Assembly (NCBI RefSeq): GCF_947498805.1
Contig: NZ_CANMLT010000008.1
Location: 62,001-126,000, forward strand
DNA length: 64,000 bases
Reading direction: 5' to 3'
Source: an uncultured Tenacibaculum sp.
GTDB lineage: Bacteria; Bacteroidota; Bacteroidia; Flavobacteriales; Flavobacteriaceae
Shown: one piece after another, positions 49,143 through 58,530 of the stretch
How positions within the stretch are numbered: the first letter of the stretch is position 1
Layout of the letters: every line of letters begins with the position of its first letter
Notes under the pieces: model-generated
What the model was told of the DNA's origin: nothing
The model's database searches: none
The model's input: the letters and a program-made list of their open reading frames with translations, nothing else
Program-made: the position numbers and the translations under genes

Positions 49143-51617
49143 ATGAAAAAACTTTCTTTCTATTTTTTGTTTTTAATACTAATTAGCTCTTGTAGCACAA
49201 TAAAACATGTGCAAGAAAATCAACAGTTACTTACAAAGAACAATGTTTATATTGACAGTGTTAAGAGCTCAGATTCTAACATTGACGAACTTTTGTTACA
49301 ACGTCCAAATGCCAAAGCAATTGGTTTACCTCTATCGCTTTATTTCTACAACTTAGGAAACCCAAACGGACCACAAACTCCAAGTGAATGGGGAAAAAAG
49401 CATACTAAAACATATAACTTCTTTAAAAATACTTTTTCAGAAAAACAGAGTATTTCTGTAGCAAAAACTTTTATAGGTTTAAATAATTGGTTTTTAACAA
49501 GTGGTCAAGCACCTGTTATTATAAACGACACTAAAATCACAAAAACCCGAAGAAACTTAAAGAAGTATTTCCAAAACATAGGGTACTTTAAAGCAAAAAT
49601 ATCTTCAAAACGAGATACTTTAGGATTAAAAAAAGGAAGAGTTTCATATTATATAGATAAAGGAGACGCCTTGTTTTTAGATACCATCAACTTAAATATT
49701 AAATCTCCAGTTCTAGACTCTATTTACAACGCCAACAAACAAAAAAGTTTTTTACATTCTGGAGACCAATATAATGATGGAAACTTTGTTAAAGAAGCTA
49801 ATAGAGTAACCAAATTGTTTAGAAATAACGGAATCTATCATTTCGACAAAAATACAAGTGTAGGATTCTATGAAATAGATACATCAAGTACTAAAACTAA
49901 TGTTGATTTTGAAATTAGTGATCGGATTATTGAAGAAAATGGGCAATATGTTAGTCGCCCCTACTATATTCAAAAAATTAAAAAAATCAATGTTATAACG
50001 GACTACTCCTATAATAAAAGAGAAAATCCATTTAAAGATTCTATTCATTACAACGGAGTGGATTTTTTGGCTCATAATAAATTAAAGTACAATCCAAAAT
50101 ATTTAAATCAGTCACTATTTATAAAACCCAATGCTATTTATAGTGATTCTTTAAGAAGTTTAACGATAACACACTTAAGAAGTTTAAAAAACTTTAAATC
50201 CACGTCAATTCAATTTAATGAGCTTAATGAAAAAGAATTGGAAGCTAATATTTTCTTAACTCCTATTGAAAAATACACCTTAGGAATAGAATCTGAACTC
50301 TCACGTTCAAACATTCGTAATTTTGATATTTCAGCTAAATTTTCATTAACAAACAGAAATACTTTTAAAGGAGCTGAATTGTTTAGAATATCGGCATCTG
50401 GATCTTATTTCAACTCCAACAATGGGCCTGGATGGGAAATAGGAACAGATATTTCTTTAGAAATACCTCGTTTTGTGGCGCCTTTTGGATTGAATAAGTT
50501 AGTTCCTAAAAGGATGTTTCCTAAAACAAAGATTTTTGCAGGTATTAACTTGCAAAAAAACATCGGGTTAGATAAACAAAATATAACCGTTGGTTTAAAT
50601 TATAATTGGAAATTCAATCCAAGAAAATCGATACAACTAGATATTTTAAACACGCAATACATTAGGAACTTAAATGTTAGTAATTATTTTAATGTATATA
50701 ATTCAGAGTATCAAAAACTTGTTGTCTTAGGTCAAAAAGCAATTCCAAGTGTTACTCCTCCTCAAAATGTTGCTGGTAATTTTGATGCTATTACCAATTA
50801 TGCGGGTCAAATATTTAGCAACTCTGGTGGATTAAGTAGTGAAGATATTGCGGCACTTTTAAATATTACAAATAGATATCAAATAATTACTTCAGATTTC
50901 TTAATTCCAGAGATTGCTTACACCTATACATACAATAACCAAGAGAATACAAAGGATGCAAGTTTCTCTTATTTCAGAGCAAAACTTACCAACTCTGGAA
51001 ATGTTATGGGGTTATTATCCAATACCACCAATACTAACGGAAATAAAACAGTTTTTAAAATTCCTATTGCACAATATTTTAAAGCAGACTTAGAGTATAA
51101 AAAATACTGGAGTCTAGGTAGTAATTCGGTATTAGCACACAGAACCTTTTTAGGAGCAATTATTACATATGACAAATCAGATATTCCCTTTTCAAGAAGT
51201 TATTTTGCTGGAGGATCTAACGATATAAGAGCATGGAGAACTTATGATTTAGGGCCTGGAGCCACTCCAAGAGGACTAGAATACAATATTGGTAGTTTAA
51301 AATTTCTATCGAGTTTTGAGTATCGTTTTGATTTATTTGGTAGTGCCAAAGGAGCTTTATTCGTAGATGCAGGAAATATTTGGGATATAACAAATTCATC
51401 TTTTACAGCAGATGAAGCCAAATTTAGTGGAATAAAATCTTTAGAACATATTGCAGTAGGTTCTGGTTTTGGTTTACGATATGACTTTAGTTTCCTTATT
51501 GCTCGTTTGGACTTAGGGTTTAAAGTTCGTGAACCTTATTTAGCAGGAAATAAATGGTTTCAAAATTTTAACTTCTCTAATGCCGTATACAACATTGGTA
51601 TTAACTATCCTTTTTAA
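49143..51617 (+). CDS. tamL: BamA/TamA-family outer-membrane lipoprotein (TamL)
   Basis: An 824-residue Omp85-type protein with a lipobox (LISSC, Cys 17), the feature that separates TamL from ordinary BamA/TamA. It starts like its family: STIKHVQENQQLLTKNNVYID. POTRA-like modules span about 25-420. The 16-strand barrel domain (about 430-824) includes FAGGSNDIRAWRTYDLGPG, which contains the VRGF-type lid-lock region as IRAW, and ends in YNIGINYPF with a terminal Phe. It helps insert or export outer-membrane or surface proteins. A partner tamB is not in the window. Confidence 0.92.
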   Translation: MKKLSFYFLFLILISSCSTIKHVQENQQLLTKNNVYIDSVKSSDSNIDELLLQRPNAKAIGLPLSLYFYNLGNPNGPQTPSEWGKKHTKTYNFFKNTFSEKQSISVAKTFIGLNNWFLTSGQAPVIINDTKITKTRRNLKKYFQNIGYFKAKISSKRDTLGLKKGRVSYYIDKGDALFLDTINLNIKSPVLDSIYNANKQKSFLHSGDQYNDGNFVKEANRVTKLFRNNGIYHFDKNTSVGFYEIDTSSTKTNVDFEISDRIIEENGQYVSRPYYIQKIKKINVITDYSYNKRENPFKDSIHYNGVDFLAHNKLKYNPKYLNQSLFIKPNAIYSDSLRSLTITHLRSLKNFKSTSIQFNELNEKELEANIFLTPIEKYTLGIESELSRSNIRNFDISAKFSLTNRNTFKGAELFRISASGSYFNSNNGPGWEIGTDISLEIPRFVAPFGLNKLVPKRMFPKTKIFAGINLQKNIGLDKQNITVGLNYNWKFNPRKSIQLDILNTQYIRNLNVSNYFNVYNSEYQKLVVLGQKAIPSVTPPQNVAGNFDAITNYAGQIFSNSGGLSSEDIAALLNITNRYQIITSDFLIPEIAYTYTYNNQENTKDASFSYFRAKLTNSGNVMGLLSNTTNTNGNKTVFKIPIAQYFKADLEYKKYWSLGSNSVLAHRTFLGAIITYDKSDIPFSRSYFAGGSNDIRAWRTYDLGPGATPRGLEYNIGSLKFLSSFEYRFDLFGSAKGALFVDAGNIWDITNSSFTADEAKFSGIKSLEHIAVGSGFGLRYDFSFLIARLDLGFKVREPYLAGNKWFQNFNFSNAVYNIGINYPF

Positions 51618-51668
51618 TATTGCTAAAACGTTATCGTTATTTTTTAGTCAGATAAGTATAAAATTATT

Positions 51669-51676
51669 TACATTTG
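51669..51676 (+). promoter_or_regulatory. -7 promoter box of the aldolase gene
   Basis: TACATTTG matches TAnnTTTG, 35 bp before the ATG at 51712. Confidence 0.55.
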
Positions 51677-51711
51677 AAGTGTTAAATAAGTACGACTAAA
51701 AACTAACAAAA

Positions 51712-52779
51712 ATGGCTCATAATATAAAAGCTGGTGTTGCAACTGGTAAAGAAGTACAAGAAATTTTCAAACTAGCAAAAGAAAAGAAATTTGCATTACC
51801 AGCAGTAAATGTTGTTGGATCTAATACAATTAATACTGTTTTAGAAACTGCAAAAGAATTAAACTCACCTGTAATTATTCAATTTTCAAATGGTGGTGCG
51901 CAATTCAATGCTGGAAAAGGATTGTCTAATGAAGATCAAAAATCGGCCATTGCAGGTGCTGTAGCTGGAGCTAAACACATACACTTAATGGCAGAAGCTT
52001 ATGGTATCCCTGTTATTTTACATACAGATCACGCAGCTAAAAAATTACTACCTTGGATTGATGGTTTATTAGATGCTAGTGAAAAACATTTTGCTGAAAC
52101 AGGAAAACCATTATACAGCTCTCATATGATTGATTTAAGTGAAGAGCCACTTGAAGAAAACATTGAAATATGTAAAGAGTATTTGACTCGTATGAGTAAA
52201 ATGGGAATGACTTTAGAAATTGAATTAGGTATCACTGGAGGAGAAGAAGATGGTGTAGACAATTCTGATGTAGATGTTTCTAAGTTATATACACAACCAG
52301 AAGAAGTAGCATATGCTTATGAAGAATTAATGAAAGTAAGCGACCAATTTACAGTAGCGGCTGCTTTTGGTAATGTACATGGAGTTTACAAACCTGGAAA
52401 TGTAAAATTAACTCCAAAAATTTTAAAGAATTCTCAAGAGTTTATTTCTGAAAAATATAATGTTCCTCATAACACAATTGATTTTGTATTCCATGGAGGA
52501 TCAGGTTCTACTTTAGATGAAATTAGAGAAGCTATAGATTATGGTGTTATTAAAATGAATATTGATACCGATTTACAGTTTGCATTTACCGAAGGAATTC
52601 GTGATTACATGGAGGCTAAAAAGGATTATGTAGCTACTCAAATTGGAAATCCAGAAGGAGGCGACGTTCCTAACAAAAAATATTACGATCCGCGTAAATG
52701 GTTAAGAGAGGGAGAACAAACATTTAAAACTCGTTTAAAAAAGGCTTTTGAAGATTTAAACAATGTAAACACACTTTAA
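51712..52779 (+). CDS. fbaA: Class II fructose-bisphosphate aldolase
   Basis: A 355-residue zinc aldolase of glycolysis and gluconeogenesis. Zinc and substrate motifs visible: LHTDHAAKKLLPWID (Asp and His ligand pair), LEIELGITGGEEDGVDNS, AAFGNVHGVYKPGNVKL (His ligand), FVFHGGSGSTLDEI (His ligand) and KMNIDTDLQFA (phosphate loop). The sequence is the long class IIA (E. coli FbaA-like) form, length 355-360. Single-gene unit with its own promoter and terminator. Confidence 0.96.
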   Translation: MAHNIKAGVATGKEVQEIFKLAKEKKFALPAVNVVGSNTINTVLETAKELNSPVIIQFSNGGAQFNAGKGLSNEDQKSAIAGAVAGAKHIHLMAEAYGIPVILHTDHAAKKLLPWIDGLLDASEKHFAETGKPLYSSHMIDLSEEPLEENIEICKEYLTRMSKMGMTLEIELGITGGEEDGVDNSDVDVSKLYTQPEEVAYAYEELMKVSDQFTVAAAFGNVHGVYKPGNVKLTPKILKNSQEFISEKYNVPHNTIDFVFHGGSGSTLDEIREAIDYGVIKMNIDTDLQFAFTEGIRDYMEAKKDYVATQIGNPEGGDVPNKKYYDPRKWLREGEQTFKTRLKKAFEDLNNVNTL

Positions 52780-52803
52780 TCTTCACAAAATCACTATATT
52801 AAG

Positions 52804-52833
52804 GCATCTATAGACACTATAGATGCTTTTTTT
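52804..52833 (+). terminator. Terminator of fbaA
   Basis: GCATCTATAG (52804-52813) pairs with CTATAGATGC (52817-52826) over a 3-nt loop; a T-run follows. Confidence 0.88.
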
Positions 52834-52867
52834 ATATTTGAAAAAACTAAAGTTCGTAAAAAACTTA

Positions 52868-52875
52868 TACATTTG
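52868..52875 (+). promoter_or_regulatory. -7 promoter box of accD
   Basis: TACATTTG matches TAnnTTTG, 67 bp before the accD ATG. Confidence 0.5.
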
Positions 52876-52942
52876 TAGCCGACTCTTTTTTTAAAAATGA
52901 TACAGAGTCACCCTAACAAACAACAATAATACAAACTAAACT

Positions 52943-53800
52943 ATGGCTTGGTTTAAACGTAAAGATAAAGGGATTCAAACCCCAACCGAAGAAAAAAAGG
53001 ACACTCCAAAAGGCTTGTGGTATAAAACCCCAAGTGGAAAAATTATTGATACAGACGAATTAAAGAAAAACTTATACGTAAGTCCTGAAGATGGATACCA
53101 TGTGCGTATTGGAAGTAATGAATATTTCGAGTTGTTCTTTGATGACAACAAATTTGAGGAGTTAAACGCTAAAATGCAGTCTAAAGATCCTTTAAAATTT
53201 GAAGACACTAAAAAATATCCAGATAGATTAAAACAAGTACAGAAAAAAACAGGATTAAAAGATGCTGTTAGAACTGCCGTTGGTAAATCTATGGGGAAAG
53301 ATATTGTAATTGCTTCTATGGACTTTGCTTTTATTGGAGGTTCTATGGGAAGTGTTGTTGGAGAAAAAATTGCACGTGCAATTGATTATTCAATCAAAAA
53401 CAAACTTCCTTTCTTAATGATTTCTAAATCAGGGGGAGCTCGTATGATGGAAGCTTCATTATCACTAATGCAATTAGCTAAAACTTCAGCAAAATTAGCT
53501 CAATTAGCAGATGCTAAAATTCCATACATCTCTTTATGTACAGATCCTACTACTGGAGGTACAACAGCTTCTTTTGCAATGTTAGGAGATATTAATATTG
53601 CAGAACCAAACGCTTTAATTGCTTTTGCAGGTCCTCGTGTTGTAAAAGACACTACTGGAAAAGATTTACCAGAAGGATTCCAACGTTCTGAGTTCTTATT
53701 AGAACACGGATTCTTGGATGGAATTTACGAAAGAAAAGATTTAAAACAGCAGGTTAACTTATACATAGATTTGATACAGAATTCACCTGTTAGAGCATAA
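52943..53800 (+). CDS. accD: Acetyl-CoA carboxylase carboxyltransferase subunit beta
   Basis: A 285-residue carboxyltransferase beta subunit that makes malonyl-CoA with AccA. Motifs: [83 protein letters not shown] and [11 protein letters not shown]. The N-terminal zinc finger present in E. coli AccD (CxxC...CxxC) is not visible: the first 50 residues, [20 protein letters not shown], keep the fold outline but lack the cysteines. Start and length are normal for flavobacteria. Confidence 0.95.
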   Translation: MAWFKRKDKGIQTPTEEKKDTPKGLWYKTPSGKIIDTDELKKNLYVSPEDGYHVRIGSNEYFELFFDDNKFEELNAKMQSKDPLKFEDTKKYPDRLKQVQKKTGLKDAVRTAVGKSMGKDIVIASMDFAFIGGSMGSVVGEKIARAIDYSIKNKLPFLMISKSGGARMMEASLSLMQLAKTSAKLAQLADAKIPYISLCTDPTTGGTTASFAMLGDINIAEPNALIAFAGPRVVKDTTGKDLPEGFQRSEFLLEHGFLDGIYERKDLKQQVNLYIDLIQNSPVRA

Positions 53801-53804
53801 TTAG

Positions 53805-53832
53805 AAAGCCTGCATTTGCAGGCTTTTTCTTT
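53805..53832 (+). terminator. Terminator of accD
   Basis: AAAGCCTGCA pairs with TGCAGGCTTT, followed by TTCTTTT. Confidence 0.85.
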
Positions 53833-53875
53833 TTAATATTGGGTTCAAAAGCATATCCGTTTCAAAAATTAATTG

Positions 53876-53883
53876 TACATTTG
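53876..53883 (+). promoter_or_regulatory. -7 promoter box of rpsO
   Basis: TACATTTG matches TAnnTTTG. Transcription should begin at about 53889 and give a leader of about 50 nt. Confidence 0.6.
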
Positions 53884-53888
53884 CAACT

Positions 53889-53907
53889 TCAATGAAAAAA
53901 TCATTGA
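53889..53907 (+). promoter_or_regulatory. Hairpin at the 5' end of the rpsO leader
   Basis: TCAATGA (53889-53895) and TCATTGA (53901-53907) form a 7-bp stem with an A5 loop, right at the predicted transcript start. It may protect the mRNA or serve in S15 autocontrol; the role is inferred. Confidence 0.4.
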
Positions 53908-53938
53908 TGTACATAAAAATCATTTAAATAATATTGGC

Positions 53939-54208
53939 ATGTATTTAACAAAAGAAGTTAAACAAGAAATTTTTGCAAAGCACGGTAAAGGAAACAACGA
54001 TACTGGTACTGCAGAAGGACAAATCGCTTTGTTCACATTTAGAATCAACCACTTAACAGAGCACTTAAAAAGAAATCGTAAAGATTACAACACTGAGCGT
54101 TCATTAGTAAAGATGGTAGGTAAGCGTAGAAGCTTATTAGATTACTTAAAAAAGACAGATATCAACAGATATCGTGCGATTATCAAAGAATTAGGAATTA
54201 GAAAATAA
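53939..54208 (+). CDS. rpsO: 30S ribosomal protein S15
   Basis: An 89-residue primary rRNA-binding protein of the small subunit. Typical features: KQEIFAKHGKGNNDTGTAEGQIALFTFRI, HLTEHLKRNRKDYNTERSL, MVGKRRSLLDYLKKTD and RYRAIIKELGIRK. I chose the ATG at 53939 (MYLTKEV), because upstream in-frame codons from 53873 overlap the promoter box and add a 22-residue extension absent from S15. It is followed by a terminator and then pnp, the gene order rpsO-pnp common in bacteria. Confidence 0.96.
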   Translation: MYLTKEVKQEIFAKHGKGNNDTGTAEGQIALFTFRINHLTEHLKRNRKDYNTERSLVKMVGKRRSLLDYLKKTDINRYRAIIKELGIRK

Positions 54209-54215
54209 TCCTTAC

Positions 54216-54250
54216 AAAAAGAGGCGGTATCAACTTGCCTCTTTTTTTTT
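54216..54250 (+). terminator. Terminator of rpsO
   Basis: AAAAAGAGGC (54216-54225) pairs with GCCTCTTTTT (54237-54246), 11-nt loop, then a long T-run. Confidence 0.82.
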
Positions 54251-54390
54251 TATAAAAATTTCGTAGTTTAGACTTCGAAAATTCACATAGTGAAAAGTCA
54301 AAAGTAACATCCGTCATTCTTTGGCATTCCATTGGAACAACAAACAACAACAACTTAAAAAACGAATTAAAAATTTTAGAAAAACATTGT

Positions 54391-56553
54391 ATGATTCCAC
54401 AAGTATTTACCCAAACAATTGATTTGGGAGATGGAAGAACCATCACGTTAGAAACAGGAAAATTAGCGAAACAAGCAGATGGTTCAGTTGTTGTAAAAAT
54501 GGGGGACACTATGTTACTTGCTACAGTAGTGTCTGCAAGAACAGCAAACCCAGGTATCGACTTTTTACCATTAACAGTAGATTATCGAGAAAAATTTGCC
54601 GCTGCAGGTCGTTATCCTGGAGGGTTTATGAAACGTGAAGCACGCCCTTCAAACGAAGAGATTTTAACGATGCGTTTAGTTGATCGTGTATTACGTCCTT
54701 TATTTCCAAAAGACTATCACGCAGAAACTCAGGTAATGATTCAATTAATGTCTCACGACCCTGAAGTTATGCCAGATGCATTAGCTGGTTTAGCAGCATC
54801 AGCAGCAATTCAGCTATCAGATATCCCGTTTGAAGCAGCTATTTCAGAAGTAAGAGTAGCAAGAGTAAATGGTGAATTCATTGTAAACCCTAGCTATAAA
54901 CAATTAGCAGAAGCAGATATGGACCTTATGGTAGGAGCTTCTAAAGATTTCGTAGCCATGGTTGAAGGTGAAATGGACGAAGTCTCTGAAGAAGAAATGG
55001 CAGACGCTATTAAAGTTGCGCACGAAGCTATTAAAGCACAATGTGAAGCACAAATTGCTTTAGCAGAAGCTTTTGGTAAAAAAGAAACTCGTGAATACGA
55101 AACAGAAGAAACAAACGAAGAATTAGCTAAAAAAATTCACGACGCAGCATATCAAAAATGTTACGACATTGCTAAAAAAGGTACTTCAAAACAAGAAAGA
55201 GGTTTAGCTTTTTCAGAAGTAAAAGAAGAAGTTGTAGCAATGTTTACTGAAGAAGAATTGGAAGAGTATGGAGATTTAGTAGGAAAATACTTCGGAAAAA
55301 CTCACAAAGCTGCGGTAAGAGATTTAACATTAAATGAAGGTTTACGTTTAGACGGACGTAAAACAACAGATATTAGACCAATTTGGTGTGAGGTAGATTA
55401 TTTACCACGTACACATGGATCTTCTATCTTTACAAGAGGAGAAACTCAAGCATTAGCTACCGTTACATTAGGTACTTCTAGAGATGCTAATATGTTAGAT
55501 TCTCCTACAATTCAAGACGAAGAACGTTTTTACTTACATTATAACTTCCCTCCATTCTCAACTGGTGAAGCACGTCCTTTAAGAGGTACTTCTCGTCGTG
55601 AGATTGGACATGGAAACCTTGCTCAAAGAGCATTAAAAGGAATGGTTCCTGAAGATTGCCCGTATACAGTTCGTGTGGTTGCTGAAGTATTAGAATCTAA
55701 CGGTTCTTCTTCAATGGCAACAGTTTGTTCTGGTACAATGGCGTTAATGGATGCTGGTGTTCAAATGAAGAAACCAGTTTCTGGTATTGCAATGGGATTA
55801 ATTTCAGATGGTGAGCGCTATGCTGTATTATCAGATATCTTAGGAGATGAAGATCATTTAGGTGATATGGACTTTAAAGTTACTGGTACTGCTGAAGGTA
55901 TTACAGCTTGTCAAATGGATATTAAGATTAAAGGTTTATCTTATGAAATCTTAGTAAAAGCATTAAAACAAGCTCGTGACGGACGTTTACACATCCTAGA
56001 AAAATTAACTGACACAATTGCTACTCCAAATAACGATGTTAAAGCACACGCTCCTAAAATGGTTACTGTGCGTATTGCAGGAGAATATATTGGAGCTATG
56101 ATTGGACCAGGAGGTAAACATATTCAAGAATTACAAAAAGAGACAGAAACTACTATTGTAATTAACGAAGATGAAGCTACAGAAGAAGGTATTGTAGAAA
56201 TTTTAGGTACCAACCAAGAAGGTATTGATAAAGTATTGGCTAGAATTCAAGCAATTACTTTCAAACCAGAAAAAGGAAGTGTATACGAAACTAAAGTTGT
56301 AAAAATCTTAGACTTTGGTGCTGTTGTAGAATATACAGAAGCCCCAGGTAATGAAGTTTTATTACACATTTCTGAATTAGCTTGGGAACGTACTAACAAT
56401 GTTACTGATGTTGTTAAAATGGGAGACATAATTGACGTGAAGTACTTTGGAGTGGATCCAAAGACACGTAAAGAAAAGGTTTCTAGAAAGGCCTTATTAC
56501 CACGTCCACCAAGACAAGATAAAAAACCTAAGCAAGAAGAAAAGAAAGCTTAG
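54391..56553 (+). CDS. pnp: Polyribonucleotide nucleotidyltransferase (PNPase)
   Basis: A 720-residue phosphorolytic 3'-5' exoribonuclease. Domain order: RNase PH 1 (about 1-145, with [22 protein letters not shown] and [15 protein letters not shown]), helical linker, catalytic RNase PH 2 (about 310-550, [25 protein letters not shown] and [18 protein letters not shown]), KH domain ([17 protein letters not shown], about 570-585) and S1 domain ([20 protein letters not shown], about 630-700). The C terminus is a short Lys-rich tail. The pnp start is about 180 bp downstream of rpsO. Confidence 0.96.
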   Translation: MIPQVFTQTIDLGDGRTITLETGKLAKQADGSVVVKMGDTMLLATVVSARTANPGIDFLPLTVDYREKFAAAGRYPGGFMKREARPSNEEILTMRLVDRVLRPLFPKDYHAETQVMIQLMSHDPEVMPDALAGLAASAAIQLSDIPFEAAISEVRVARVNGEFIVNPSYKQLAEADMDLMVGASKDFVAMVEGEMDEVSEEEMADAIKVAHEAIKAQCEAQIALAEAFGKKETREYETEETNEELAKKIHDAAYQKCYDIAKKGTSKQERGLAFSEVKEEVVAMFTEEELEEYGDLVGKYFGKTHKAAVRDLTLNEGLRLDGRKTTDIRPIWCEVDYLPRTHGSSIFTRGETQALATVTLGTSRDANMLDSPTIQDEERFYLHYNFPPFSTGEARPLRGTSRREIGHGNLAQRALKGMVPEDCPYTVRVVAEVLESNGSSSMATVCSGTMALMDAGVQMKKPVSGIAMGLISDGERYAVLSDILGDEDHLGDMDFKVTGTAEGITACQMDIKIKGLSYEILVKALKQARDGRLHILEKLTDTIATPNNDVKAHAPKMVTVRIAGEYIGAMIGPGGKHIQELQKETETTIVINEDEATEEGIVEILGTNQEGIDKVLARIQAITFKPEKGSVYETKVVKILDFGAVVEYTEAPGNEVLLHISELAWERTNNVTDVVKMGDIIDVKYFGVDPKTRKEKVSRKALLPRPPRQDKKPKQEEKKA

Positions 56554-56560
56554 TAAAAAG

Positions 56561-56592
56561 AAAAAGCAACCAAATTTGGTTGCTTTTTTTTT
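56561..56592 (+). terminator. Terminator of pnp
   Basis: AAAAAGCAACCAAA (56561-56574) is followed by its reverse complement (56575-56588) and a T-run. Confidence 0.87.
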
Positions 56593-57005
56593 ACCCTAAT
56601 CTCTCTTCGATATTTAAAGAAAATCTTCTTTTTAAAACATAATTCCCCAATAATGATTAAAAACTCTCTTTAACTTTCAAGAAATTCACATGTATAACAA
56701 ACCAAAACTAGTTTACCCTACTTTTATTTAGTTAAAGTAAACCTAGTACTACTATTTGCTTTTTAATTTCTCTATATAACTGCTTTTTGCTACCATTAGC
56801 TAATCTAAACGGTAATAAAACCAACAATTTCAATAATCTAACAATCTCTACAACAAAGTATAAGTGTTTCATAAAACATTCTTTATAATATAACAACTCA
56901 AAAAGAAAAAGTCCCCCTAAAATCTCCATTTTAATAAAAAGAAAAATTAAGTCTAGTTTTATTCTTAAAGTTTTTAGAGTTTTACTTTTCTTTGCACTCT
57001 CTATT
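56593..57005. other. 413-bp AT-rich intergenic region
   Basis: No convincing gene. The minus strand has a 97-codon ORF (56732-57025) that overlaps the folK start and resembles no family. A stem of CTAGTTTAC and GTAAACCTAG (about 56708-56751) may form a hairpin with a wide loop. The rest is low-complexity AT-rich sequence, possibly a decayed gene. Confidence 0.5.
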
Positions 57006-58142
57006 ATGAAGATACAACGCATCACATACTTATCACTAGGAACAAATCAAGGGAATAAACTTAAGAATCTACAAGACGCTATACAGTTAATAGCTGAAAA
57101 AGTAGGAATAGTTCAACAAGTTGCCTCAGTATACAAAACAGCTTCTTGGGGATTCGATAGTGATGATTTTTATAATACCTCTATTAAAGTTTCTACCTAT
57201 TTACCTCCAGATGCTTTAATAAACACATTACTCTCTATTGAACAAGAATTAGGTCGAATTAGAAAGGAAGAAAATGGGTATTCTGACCGAAGTATTGATA
57301 TTGACATTTTACTTTTTGATGATGAAATTATTTTCTCAAAGAACCTAATCGTTCCGCATCCAAAAATGTTAGAACGTAAGTTTGTTTTAGTTCCCTTAGT
57401 AGAAATAGCAAGAAACATTATGCACCCTATTAAGAAAAAGCATTTGTTTATTTGTTTAGAAAACTGTGATGACTCTTTAGAAATTGAGAAAATCGATGAA
57501 GTATTGATTAGACCCGTTCCAATTTCAGAAAAGTACAATTACATTGCTATTGAAGGAAATATTGGAGCTGGTAAAACCTCTTTGGCAAATATGCTTTCTG
57601 ATGATTTTAATGCAAAAATTGTCTTGGAGCGTTTTGCTGACAACCCATTCTTACCTAAATTTTATGAAGATAACGAACGTTATGCTTTCCCTCTAGAAAT
57701 GAGTTTTTTAGCAGATCGTTACCAACAATTATCAGATGATTTAGCCCAGTTTGACTTGTTTAAAAATTTTATTGTTTCTGATTACTATATTTTTAAATCA
57801 CTCATTTTTGCTCAAGTAACTTTACAAGCTGATGAATACGCTTTGTATAGAAAAATGTTCGATTTGATGTACAAAGAGATTACAAAACCAGATTTATATG
57901 TATATCTATATCAAAATACAGAAAGGCTATTACAGAATATAAAGAAACGTGGTCGTGAGTACGAACAAAACATTGAAGCTAGTTACTTACAAAAAATCCA
58001 CGATGGATATAGTAACTTTATTAAGACACAACAGAATCTAAACATTTTAATTATCGATGTATCCGAATTAGACTTTGTTAACAACCCTAAAGACTATCGT
58101 TTCATTATTGACAAAATTAATAGTCATACATCTACCATATAA
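57006..58142 (+). CDS. folK: FolK (HPPK) fused to a deoxynucleoside kinase
   Basis: A 378-residue bifunctional protein. Residues about 1-150 are 6-hydroxymethyl-dihydropterin pyrophosphokinase of folate synthesis: YLSLGTNQGNKLKNLQDAI, the GxxxRxxxxxxRxxDIDIL signature as LGRIRKEENGYSDRSIDIDILLFDD, and IVPHPKMLERKFVLVPL. Residues about 178-378 are a dNK domain with P-loop IEGNIGAGKTSLANML, VSDYYIFKSLIFA and lid KKRGREYEQNI. The join is a short linker (IRPVPISEKYN). The kinase half is paralogous to the separate dNK at 45920-46534, whose DRT motif is replaced here by SDY. Confidence 0.93.
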   Translation: MKIQRITYLSLGTNQGNKLKNLQDAIQLIAEKVGIVQQVASVYKTASWGFDSDDFYNTSIKVSTYLPPDALINTLLSIEQELGRIRKEENGYSDRSIDIDILLFDDEIIFSKNLIVPHPKMLERKFVLVPLVEIARNIMHPIKKKHLFICLENCDDSLEIEKIDEVLIRPVPISEKYNYIAIEGNIGAGKTSLANMLSDDFNAKIVLERFADNPFLPKFYEDNERYAFPLEMSFLADRYQQLSDDLAQFDLFKNFIVSDYYIFKSLIFAQVTLQADEYALYRKMFDLMYKEITKPDLYVYLYQNTERLLQNIKKRGREYEQNIEASYLQKIHDGYSNFIKTQQNLNILIIDVSELDFVNNPKDYRFIIDKINSHTSTI

Positions 58143-58170
58143 AAAAAGCCTGCAAATTGCAGGCTTTTTT
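58141..58170. terminator. Terminator after folK
   Basis: AAAAAAAGCCTGCA pairs with TGCAGGCTTTTTT; A- and T-runs on both sides could serve the converging gldC as well. Confidence 0.85.
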
Positions 58171-58200
58171 ATTTCTATTACAAGAAATTGATTATTTCTC

Positions 58201-58530
58201 TTATAACTCTAATTTTTCTGCAAAGTAATCACAAAAATCACGCATTGTAGCACTCATTTTTTGATCATCTGTAGCTCTTTCAAAAGTATTTGCCATAGAT
58301 ACTAAGGTTTGATGAAAAAACTGCTTCATTTCGTCAACAGGCATATCTTTTGTCCATAAATCCATTCGTAAAGTATCTTTCTGCTTATGATCCCAAACAG
58401 ACAACATAATTGCTTTTGAAGCTGCATCTGCTATCCCTCCATCTTCTGCGTCCCATGAAATTGCTTCTGGTACTCTATTTTCGTCTAATCCTACTTTAAA
58501 TTTTATTTCAGACTCGTGTACAATTGCCAT
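58201..58530 (-). CDS. gldC: Gliding motility protein GldC
   Basis: A 109-residue cytoplasmic protein, full length for GldC. Family features: ESEIKFKVGLDENRVPEAISWDAEDGGI, ASKAIMLSVWDHKQKDTLRMDLWTKDMPVDEMKQFF and a C-terminal MRDFCDYFAEKLEL. GldC is needed for full gliding in Flavobacterium but is not essential there; its biochemical role is unclear. It directly follows gldB with one base shared between stop and start, so the two are co-translated. Confidence 0.94.
   Translation of the reverse strand: MAIVHESEIKFKVGLDENRVPEAISWDAEDGGIADAASKAIMLSVWDHKQKDTLRMDLWTKDMPVDEMKQFFHQTLVSMANTFERATDDQKMSATMRDFCDYFAEKLEL

Noticed and set aside
53873..53938. Upstream start of rpsO giving a 22-residue extension
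   Set aside because: It would begin within the TACATTTG promoter box, and S15 proteins start at MYLTKE-like sequences.
56732..57025. 97-codon minus-strand ORF between pnp and folK
   Set aside because: It overlaps the folK start, has skewed low-complexity composition and no recognisable domain or promoter. A decayed gene cannot be excluded.
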